A program made the translations under genes and the position numbers. Positions 61,101 to 64,000 of a stretch of 64,000 nt of DNA are shown one piece after another (positions within the stretch are counted from its first letter, which is position 1; each line of letters opens with the position of its first letter). A model generated the notes under the pieces. The model was not told the DNA's origin and did not search any database. It worked only from the letters and a program-made list of their open reading frames with translations. The stretch comes from Arctopsyche grandis. Its lineage: Eukaryota; Arthropoda; Insecta; Trichoptera; Hydropsychidae. Location of the stretch: positions 3,353,001-3,417,000 of the forward strand of contig NC_135361.1 in assembly GCF_051622035.1 (NCBI RefSeq). Reading direction: 5' to 3'.

Positions 61101-61497
61101 ACGTACATATGTATATACGCGTGAGCGGACGTTTACGCAAAGTTTTTATTCACGCATATACGCGTGAGCGGACAGTAAAGTGTTATGTCATAATCCATGC
61201 GTTGATATCACATCGGGCACAACACTAGTTTATAGATAAAGACAAATACTCCAATTTTGCAATAACAAAATGTAACAACAAGACCTTGAAGTAATACTTT
61301 TCACTTTATATAGAGCATTTCATTCAATTTACGTAAGACACAAAATGTCTAACAAAAACACATATAATAACAATGATAAATAATCGTCGAATGTCACCAT
61401 AAATTAAATTTATTACAACACACACACACACACATAAGATTATTTACTCACAGAAATTATGACTCTTCCTTCTACTGTTATTCCTCGGCGGATTCAT
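31113..61497 (-). CDS. Calmodulin-like EF-hand protein, five coding exons
   Basis: Exons 61452..61497, 52904..53047, 32321..32450, 31424..31572 and 31113..31135 (46, 144, 130, 149 and 23 nt) join in phase to 163 residues, MNPPRNNSRRKS to YEEFVRLLL. All introns are GT-AG. An in-frame stop at 61510..61512 precedes the ATG. EF-hand loops: residues 25-36 (DRDSDGHVTLTE), 61-72 (SRAGNGLIDEAE, lacking acidic residues at loop positions 1 and 3), 110-121 (DRDCNGYITKDE) and 146-157 (DVDKDGKINYEE). So loops 1, 3 and 4 look able to bind calcium and loop 2 does not. The central linker (residues 78-98) is acidic and longer than in calmodulin. The calmodulin/troponin C superfamily is certain; the orthologue and target are not. 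Introns 1 and 2 are 8.4 and 20.5 kb and full of repeats; introns 3 and 4 are 748 and 288 bp. Confidence 0.93.
31573..32320. other. EF-hand gene intron 3
   Basis: 748 bases, no repeat family recognised; donor GTAAGT and acceptor TTTTCAG on the minus strand. Confidence 0.7.
33067..33987. mobile_element. piggyBac-type MITE (copy 2), expanded
   Basis: TTAA flanks at 33063..33066 and 33988..33991. Ends CCCTTTGAGCGCTGACG and GGTCAGCATTCAAAGGG. It is inverted relative to the copy at 16526 and longer because of A-rich AATAATAAAAATCATAAA-type tandem units at 33640..33790 and a TTTTA run near 33551. Confidence 0.75.
34648..35675 (-). mobile_element. LTR of family L1, interrupted by a SINE
   Basis: Ends TGTAGCGTAGACG and CTACGTTACA, flanked by ATAT (34644..34647 and 35676..35679), like 10229 and 11516. 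The middle is taken up by a SINE and about 200 bases of further sequence. Solo LTR fossil; orientation uncertain. Confidence 0.6.
34735..35150 (-). mobile_element. SINE, type C head, tail i
   Basis: The minus strand has the head near GTACGCGGTGGAAAGGTTAAGC with B box GGGCTCGATCCCATGAGC, body GACTCCAGGTCGATCG, and tail stem CCAGGAAGGC...CTTCCTGG at 34740..34785. The head differs from type A, matching the fragment at 2315, while the body and tail are shared. Confidence 0.7.
35676..36775. other. Intron 2 stretch without recognised repeat
   Basis: Mixed composition, with a GT-rich patch at 36270..36440. No coding or RNA feature recognised. Confidence 0.4.
36776..37224 (+). mobile_element. SINE, type A head, tail i
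   Basis: ACCAGTAGCGTGGTCTAGTG head, B-box-like GAGTTCTATTCCC, body GACCTTGG / GATCGTTTCTTA / TCATTGAAACG, tail CCAGGAAGGCTC ... GCCTTCCTGG. Confidence 0.8.
37346..37483. mobile_element. hAT-type end fragment related to 18461..20701
   Basis: CAGTGGCCACTCGCC followed by GGGGCTGCAGCCCTTCTAGT resembles, in reverse, the right end of the hAT-type element near 20600..20701. The opposite end was not found. Confidence 0.5.
37484..37830 (+). mobile_element. SINE, type A head, degenerate tail ii
   Basis: AACCAACGGCGTGGACAGTGG head with GGTTAGAATATTATGC-like A box and GGGTTCAAGTCTC B box; body GACTCCAGGTCGATCG and CATTGAAACGG-like; ends GATGTCACTGTGGATG and a weak GTGCACTC tail. Confidence 0.75.
38200..38760. 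promoter_or_regulatory. GC-richer island in intron 2, possible regulatory DNA
   Basis: Less AT-rich than the surrounding intron and free of recognised repeats. It includes CAAGATGGCGGCTAAATG (a YY1/Pho-type core, near 38378) and GGCGCCCTCTA (a partial CTCF-type core, near 38574). This is an inference from motif likeness and composition only. Confidence 0.25.
39100..39490 (+). mobile_element. Helitron-like family A, 5' part
   Basis: TCTAATATATAATTTGGAAAG start, GC-rich core with GAGGGCGAAGCCCTAAGG and AGGGGCGAAGCCCTAGG, then the usual AT-rich section. The 3' hairpin and CTAG are missing. Confidence 0.6.
39491..40496. other. Intron 2 stretch without recognised repeat
   Basis: AT-rich to 40080, then a more mixed block to 40380. 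No coding or RNA feature recognised. Confidence 0.4.
40497..41290. mobile_element. piggyBac-type MITE (copy 3) with duplicated flank and second 5' end
   Basis: A partial left end CCCTTTGAATGCTACTCAACG at about 40500 is followed by a 113-bp segment (40590..40702) identical in content to 16408..16525, and then by a full copy from TTTAACCCTTTGAATGCTG to CTCAAAGGG at about 41289. The shared flank shows that copies 1 and 3 descend from one insertion. Confidence 0.65.
41297..41584 (+). mobile_element. Helitron-like element, family A relative
   Basis: Ends AACCGAGCAAACCGGGTAGC...CACTAG before T, a variant of the family A 3' hairpin, and has TTCAAATAAATATAATAAAAT as in family A. The 5' end near TATATATAAAACCG is uncertain. 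Confidence 0.45.
41585..42719. other. Intron 2 stretch without recognised repeat
   Basis: Mixed composition. AAAGATGGCCGCAG near 41907 is YY1/Pho-like. Parts of 42290..42420 resemble 34270..34420 (GTAAGC/GCAAAATTCGTCGAC, TGCCCAGCGG), an undefined repeat pair. Confidence 0.4.
42720..43075 (-). mobile_element. LINE 3' end, RTE/BovB-like C-terminus (copy 1)
   Basis: Minus-strand translation near the 5' side reads RKRNTWVRSM and VKRLKWQWA; further on it matches the copy at 63050..63370 (EAFIQQWM-like end). It is interrupted by frame changes. 5'-truncated. Confidence 0.65.
43150..43760 (-). mobile_element. Chimeric LINE fragments (two RT C-termini joined)
   Basis: At the 43750 side the minus strand reads LLFDQCVLPVMTYGCGTWAL and VERCMLGITRKERKRKTW, an RTE-type post-RT region. 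From about 43520 downward it switches to YRSESWTLKKKERCTMNVFE and IYCWR, a different LINE lineage, continuing as PIPWTEKR near 43390. Two 5'-truncated LINEs are therefore abutted. Confidence 0.65.
43761..44410. other. Intron 2 stretch without recognised repeat
   Basis: Mixed composition, no recognised feature. Confidence 0.4.
44411..44550 (+). mobile_element. Helitron-like family A, 3'-truncated
   Basis: TCTAATATATAATTTCGAAAG to TTTATATTACAAATAC; the final hairpin and CTAG are lost. Confidence 0.55.
44730..44967 (-). mobile_element. Helitron-like end, family D
   Basis: On the minus strand it ends TAGCAACGCCGGGCAATTCG and CTAG followed by T. A diverged relative starts at 47548 (CTAGTTGAATTGTCTGGCAT). 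The other boundary is not visible. Confidence 0.35.
45213..45976 (-). pseudogene. Decayed hAT transposase (ZBED/FAM200-like), C-terminal half
   Basis: Three successive minus-strand frames (45976..45767, 45734..45528, 45524..45213), separated by stops, give FELKEEIATFLEENH and LVEIFGKLSGLNKSMQGS, then KDLDFSKFLWIHNPF, then LLPFVTSYLCETGFSALAAM and TKYRAKLIVEKELRVALS. The last segment is the hAT dimerisation region (CE.GFS....K...R..L...LR). The N-terminal BED finger and most of the catalytic core are not seen, so the copy is dead. Confidence 0.8.
46114..46243. repeat. 44-bp tandem triplication inside the hAT element
   Basis: Three nearly identical 44-bp units start at 46114, 46158 and 46202 (ATGTGGTGCTTTCTTTTTGA, then TCAATGCTTTAAGACCTG). 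It lies within transposase remains, so it arose after or during decay. Confidence 0.9.
46658..47837. other. Intron 2 stretch, mostly unassigned
   Basis: AT-rich. A family D Helitron-like end begins near 47548. Nothing else recognised. Confidence 0.4.
47838..47972. repeat. (TATG)n microsatellite
   Basis: About 130 bases of near-perfect TATG units with a few TTTG units. Frames on both strands are open only because of the repeat. Confidence 0.95.
48170..48755 (+). mobile_element. LINE 3' end with hairpin tail (Jockey/I-like)
   Basis: Begins in ORF2 C-terminal sequence (FRMAPIPRAIRLLN, then ECDIFHVSERKLSEI with a frame change between), then a T-rich 3' UTR, the stem GACCATTGTGGCGC...GCCACAATGGTC and an (AAAT)n tail. 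Same tail as 12160..12527. 5'-truncated. Confidence 0.7.
48756..49537. other. Intron 2 stretch without recognised repeat
   Basis: More mixed in composition at 48880..49330, repeat-free and with CG-containing patches; could be regulatory. No coding feature recognised. Confidence 0.35.
49538..49970 (-). mobile_element. SINE, type A head, tail i
   Basis: Reverse orientation: tail ACCAGGAAGGCCTGACAGG at the left, body TTTCAATGAAAATCAGAAAA, B box GGGAATCGAACCC and head CCACTAGACCACGCTGCTGG at the right. Full length. Confidence 0.85.
49985..50140 (+). mobile_element. SINE, type A head, 3' part lost
   Basis: GGTTAGCATAATATGC A box, CGGTTCGATTTCC B box, GACTCCAGGTAGATCG, then stops at CATTGAAACGGC and continues as Helitron-like sequence. 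Confidence 0.75.
50143..50446 (+). mobile_element. Helitron-like family A, 5'-truncated, joined to a SINE
   Basis: From GATTCGAAGTCCCCGGGGGC (GC-rich core) to CGAGCGAAGCCGGG...CCACTAG before T. The 5' start is replaced by the SINE. Confidence 0.6.
50447..50623 (+). mobile_element. Helitron-like family A, tandem copy
   Basis: Directly follows the previous copy; ends TTGAGCGAAGCCGGG...ACACTAG before T. Same orientation, no GC-rich core. Confidence 0.55.
50624..51499. other. Intron 2 stretch without recognised repeat
   Basis: AT-rich; no recognised feature. Confidence 0.4.
51500..52245 (+). mobile_element. LINE 3' end (Jockey/CR1-like), second tail type
   Basis: Plus-strand sequence reads SLDPFNTNSQKYFYLQRVYR and MFNGELNEVDLFGISLHQFR, the C-terminal part of a LINE ORF2, followed by a T-rich 3' UTR and (AAATA)n. 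No hairpin tail is seen, unlike 48170..48755. Confidence 0.6.
53849..54176 (-). mobile_element. Helitron-like non-autonomous element, family B
   Basis: Minus strand begins TCTATATATAAAATTGAATG and ends ATGCCGGGTTCAGCTAG before T. The GGGAAC hexamer array is at 53896..53955. EF-hand gene intron 1. Confidence 0.6.
54177..55064. other. Intron 1 stretch without recognised repeat
   Basis: AT-rich; no recognised feature. Confidence 0.4.
55065..55620 (+). repeat. Inverted duplication, left copy (includes SINE 5' part)
   Basis: Matches 60340..60900 in reverse complement over about 560 bp. Shared landmarks: ATCGATGCACTTTCGTGCAA, GACATGAAACTTTGTATA, GTAGTGTAGTTTATATTATT, CGAATTTTTTGTAGTAATCT, then the SINE head. 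The match starts well before the SINE, so it is not two independent SINE insertions. Confidence 0.85.
55328..55740 (+). mobile_element. SINE, type A head, tail ii
   Basis: GGCAGCAGCGTGGACTAAATGG head, GGTTAGCATATTATGC, CGGTTCAATTCCC; body as in others; tail TACACTCGTCGCTTTAGAGC ... GCGAGTGTAC hairpin at 55684..55727. Confidence 0.85.
56322..56738 (+). mobile_element. SINE, type B head, tail i
   Basis: Head CCAGCAGTATGGCTTAATGG with GTAGCGTGTATC (A box) and GGATTTGATCC (B box), distinct from type A. Body GACTCCAAATCGATCG and GAAACGGTTCC are shared. Tail GTCCAGGAAGGTGCATTGGG ... CTTAGTTCCTGG. Confidence 0.75.
56739..57233. other. Intron 1 stretch without recognised repeat
   Basis: Mixed composition; no recognised feature. 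Confidence 0.4.
57236..57844 (+). mobile_element. Tc1/mariner-type element, internally deleted, with doubled right end
   Basis: Inverted ends GGCGGTCAATAAAAAAGTGT and ACACTTTTTTATTGACCGCT, with TA at both sides (57234..57235 and 57845..57846). A second right-end copy (GGACACTTTTTATTGACCGC) sits 34 bases inside at 57779..57804. It keeps only the start of the transposase. Confidence 0.85.
57388..57615 (+). pseudogene. Tc1-type transposase, N-terminal DNA-binding part
   Basis: 75 codons. KLTSAQNVKISALASKHVSS and RSIASQVGCSKTSLLKYIN form the first helix-turn-helix of Tc1-family transposases, followed by RPKKTTITED, the usual linker. The second HTH and the DDE catalytic domain are deleted, so it cannot transpose alone; a truncated DNA-binding product could in principle act as a competitor. 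Confidence 0.75.
57950..58147 (+). mobile_element. Possible hAT terminus
   Basis: CAGTGGCGTAACTAAG is a typical hAT start. No partner end or target duplication found before the Helitron-like element at 58148. Confidence 0.35.
58148..58375 (-). mobile_element. Helitron-like family A
   Basis: Left side GCCCGGCTTCGCTCAGTATTTG is the 3' hairpin; right side CTCTTTCTAAATTATATGTTAGA is the 5' start in reverse. The final CTAG is replaced. Confidence 0.5.
58376..59164. other. Intron 1 stretch without recognised repeat
   Basis: AT-rich; the overlapping frames at 58233..58550 have no recognised domain. Confidence 0.4.
59165..59457 (-). mobile_element. SINE, type A head
   Basis: Reverse orientation: head CTAGTCCACGCTGTTGGT at the right, B box GGGAATCGAACCG, body GGAGTCACAAACC, AAAATCAGAAAAATTGG. 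Tail not identified. Confidence 0.8.
59608..60089 (-). mobile_element. SINE, type B head, tail ii
   Basis: Reverse orientation: head CACTAAGCCAAACTGCTGGG at the right, B box GGACTCGAACCTTTGACC, body AGAGTCACAAAACCCCC, tail ACACTCGTCATTACAG...GGGTGCACG at the left. Same head type as 56322. Confidence 0.75.
60340..60900 (-). repeat. Inverted duplication, right copy (includes SINE)
   Basis: Reverse-complement partner of 55065..55620; the SINE part is about 60340..60617 (head AGTCCACGCTGCTGCCG). The two copies are 4.7 kb apart in intron 1 of the EF-hand gene. Differences are scattered single bases plus one AT-rich length change near 60815..60845. Confidence 0.85.
61060..61228 (+). mobile_element. 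Helitron-like 3' part, family C
   Basis: Ends CACATCGGGCACAACACTAG before T, like 12897. Contains two ATATACGCGTGAGCGGAC units at 61112 and 61147. 5' boundary unclear. Confidence 0.45.
61411..61432. repeat. (AC)n microsatellite beside exon 1
   Basis: About ten CA units 20 bases downstream of the EF-hand exon 1 donor site (within intron 1). Confidence 0.8.
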
Positions 61498-62140
61498 ATC
61501 GAACTTTTTTCAAACAAACAAATTATTAAATCACACACCGTATATTGATTATTAGTAAAAAATGGCTAAATCACACTTGTATTTATTATAGTAAATTCTC
61601 TGTAACGAGGACTTTCCATTCGGAAGTGTAATCATAAAATACACAGAACGTGCCGAATGCAAGTCAAAATATATAATGGCAAGTTGATAACATTAAGCGG
61701 CGTTCCGTCGTCGCTTTGTGTGATCAACCGGAACAATAACTCGAGTTAAATTTAAACGTGCGGAACGTTTCTTAACCGTGTAATATTTGCTGTCACCTTC
61801 TTTTGGACTAATAACGCTTTTTTGGCACGCGTTTTCCACTTAAAATATTGCACATGTCACGATTTAAAGTGTTTTGACAATTATTAATTCTAGTACATTT
61901 CTCATGATGAAATGCCGTGAATGCGAATTGATGCGAATTTTATTATTTTTTACCGAGTGTTCGAGACTGATTTTAATAAGCGCCGGTTTATTTTTAAATT
62001 TATATTTTGATTTTGAGTCATTTCTTAGAGACTTTCTATTGGAAATTTATTTATTTTACGAAAATATTTTAGAAATTCAGTAACTTATTCAAACAATTTT
62101 TTTCTCTTTTTTATTTATCTAATGAAATAATATATTTTTC
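61498..62140 (-). promoter_or_regulatory. Upstream region of the EF-hand gene
   Basis: Repeat-free. A block with higher GC at 61680..61830 (GCGGCGTTCCGTCGTCG, CGTGCGGAACG) lies 180-330 bases upstream of the ATG and is the most likely promoter. No TATA box is clear. Beyond 61870 it is AT-rich. Confidence 0.35.
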
Positions 62141-62149
62141 TTTTTTATA

Positions 62150-62932
62150 TGTACATATGTTACACTGTAACTTTACACTAACTGAAAATTTATTTTCACT
62201 AGTGAAAATGTATCAAACAATGAATTTACAACGTTTAACTCTCAACTTAAATACATCAACTTGTAAGTGTTTATGTATGTATATGTCACAGTGAAAGCAT
62301 ATTTCAAGTGAAAATATGTTTTAACCAATTCAAGCAGTAAAAATGTATCAAACAATGAATTCACAACGTTTAACTGTATAAATTTAACCCTAACAGTCCA
62401 ATCTTAAATGAATAGGGCCATCCCTTACTTAACTTAACCTATACTAACACTTAAATAATACCAACCCTAACAATCTAATCTTAAATGACGTTTATTATGG
62501 ATTTTGATTTTTTTTGCCCCATTTCAGATCATACATGATTCATAATTGTACATAAAACGGTGCCGTAACTTTTATTAAGTTCAAATTTTAGATCCCATTA
62601 AATATTATGTATATTATTAGTGTTACAGTGAAAGCATATTTCAAGTGAAAATATATTTTCACTAGTGAAAATATATTTTCACCAATTCAAGCAGTGAAAA
62701 TGTATCAAACAATGAATTTACAACGTTTCACTCTATAAATTTAATCCTAACAACCAAATCTTAAATTAATAGGGCCAATCCTTACTTAACCTAACCTATC
62801 TTAACCCTTAAATAAAACCAACCCTAACAATATAATCTTAAATGAATAAAACCAACCCTGAAAATGTAACTGGTTCTGACTTCACTGAAACGTCAGTGAA
62901 AATATACTTTCACTTGAAATATAATTTCACTG
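62150..62932. mobile_element. MITE cluster with CAGTGAAAGCATATTTC ends
   Basis: A copy at 62626..62932 has inverted ends CAGTGAAAGCATATTTCAAG and CTTGAAATATAATTTCACTG. A partial copy starts at 62289. Both contain ACAATGAATTTACAACGTTT, and the cluster has AACCTAACC and CCAACCCTAACAAT phrases. Related phrases occur inside 22300..22830. Confidence 0.65.
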
Positions 62933-63049
62933 TGACATACATTTGTGAAATACATATGTATGTATATGTACACACATACATTTTTTTCTATTTTTATATC
63001 CAGAGGCGACCTCTCCCAAGTATACATATACATATATGTATATACGAAG

Positions 63050-63370
63050 TATGGAATGTTCCATGCTTGGCATAATGAGGAAAGACAGGAAACGGAATAC
63101 GTGGATGAGAAGGGTATTGGATTAAGTGGATAGAGTGAAGAGATTGAAATGGCAATGGGCGGGCCACGTGGCTAGAAAAATGGAAGGTAGTTGGACAAAA
63201 GAAGTGCTAAAATGGTACCCGAGAGAATTCAAAAGGATATAAGGAAGACCGCAGGGAAGATGGGTAGATGAAATTAGGAAAGTGTGTGGGGTGAGATGGA
63301 TGAGAGTAGGGCAAAACTGATACGAGTATAAGCGTGTTGGAGAGGCCTTCATCCAGCAGTGGATGACGAT
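63050..63370 (+). mobile_element. LINE 3' end, RTE/BovB-like C-terminus (copy 2)
   Basis: Plus-strand reading in short frames: MLGIMRKDRKRNTWMR, then RLKWQWAGHVARKMEGSW and TKEVLKWYPREFKR, then GRPQGRWVDEIRKVCG and VGEAFIQQWMTIMMM. This is the end of an RTE/BovB-type ORF. Frame changes and stops make it inactive; 5'-truncated. Confidence 0.75.
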
Positions 63371-64000
63371 AATGATGATGATATCTTTATACATATATTT
63401 ATTTTTACTTCCTTTTTTGTTCACAATTTTGTTATTTTATCTTGTTATTATACCTACATATGTATATATGTACATACATATACATATATGGCATTAATAT
63501 TTTATTTTATTTTACGAATTACCAACCCTTTGGGTAACACTTATGCTGCATTTCCTATTTTATTTAATAAATAAATATAATATGATTGGAAACATTTGAT
63601 CAGTAGCTTCGTTTGATTTGGTCGGTAAATATATGATCGGATATTATTATTATATTTCACTGATTGTTTAAAATAAAAAAATCTTTAAAATAAAAAGCGC
63701 CTATTTGACAGTTCATATAAATAGCATGTACACTCTTTTCAGCTAGAAGTTACTGACCATATTTATATACAATATAATACAGTCAACCTTCTCTTAACGC
63801 ACTAGATTTGTTTTAAAAGAAAATGGAAAAGAACCAAAGATATAAAAAAGTCGACATAGAATATATTTATGTAACATTTTGCATGTTTATTTATTTTTTA
63901 CGAGGGTTGACTACTAGTATTAGAATGTATAATATTTTTGTATAGAAAACTATCTACCACTTTTTAAAAAATAATATTTTACTGAAATATTTAATTTTAT
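63371..64000. other. AT-rich end of window
   Basis: No gene or named repeat; short TATATG runs near 63460..63490. Confidence 0.4.

Noticed and set aside
1-64000. CRISPR arrays, bacterial operons or phage genes
   Set aside because: The window is eukaryotic nuclear DNA; the tandem arrays are minisatellites without unique spacers of equal length.

Overview
This is an AT-rich stretch of an insect genome. The 5S rRNA and U1 snRNA sequences are insect-like, the gene structures are animal-type with GT-AG introns, and the repeats are typical of insects: ACATACATATGTATG-type simple repeats, tRNA-headed SINEs, elements ending in CTAG|T, piggyBac/hAT/Tc1 MITEs and small LTR elements. The order cannot be named from the window.

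Two protein genes are supported, both on the minus strand and both rebuilt exon by exon. (1) NDUFA6, the B14 LYR-motif subunit of mitochondrial complex I, has three coding exons (17910..18030, 15267..15382, 15060..15188) and gives 121 residues. (2) A calmodulin-like EF-hand protein of 163 residues has five coding exons (61452..61497, 52904..53047, 32321..32450, 31424..31572, 31113..31135) spread over 30.4 kb. Its first two introns (8.4 and 20.5 kb) hold most of the repeats in the right half of the window. Three RNA genes lie between the two genes, all on the plus strand: 5S rRNA at 21967 and 26399, and a U1 snRNA at 26888.

Layout. 1-10 kb: repeats only, ending in a 2.9 kb Helitron-like element (6922..9787, minus) whose core is a 2.4 kb GC-rich two-part minisatellite. 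10-15 kb: solo LTRs, a SINE, a nested LINE tail, a MITE hit by a solo LTR, and a foldback just past the NDUFA6 3' end. 15-18 kb: NDUFA6. 18.4-20.7 kb: a hAT-type element with an exact 8-bp target duplication that was later hit by a complete small LTR element, a foldback, and a solo LTR inside one foldback arm. 21.9-27.1 kb: the 5S/5S/U1 cluster with MITEs between. 27-31 kb: hAT and LINE remnants. 31-61.5 kb: the EF-hand gene, with SINEs, LINE 3' ends, an intact-ended hAT, a Tc1-like element and a 0.56 kb inverted duplication in its introns. 61.5-64 kb: upstream flank, a MITE cluster and a LINE 3' end.

The most unusual items are the GC-rich array in the Helitron-like element, which repeats the same GCGAAGC mini-hairpin core found at the element's 3' terminus, the 609-bp higher-order repeat beside it, the close 5S-U1 linkage, the inverted duplication inside the EF-hand intron, and the nested transposon stack upstream of NDUFA6. 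All statements come from reading the sequence; no database search was run.
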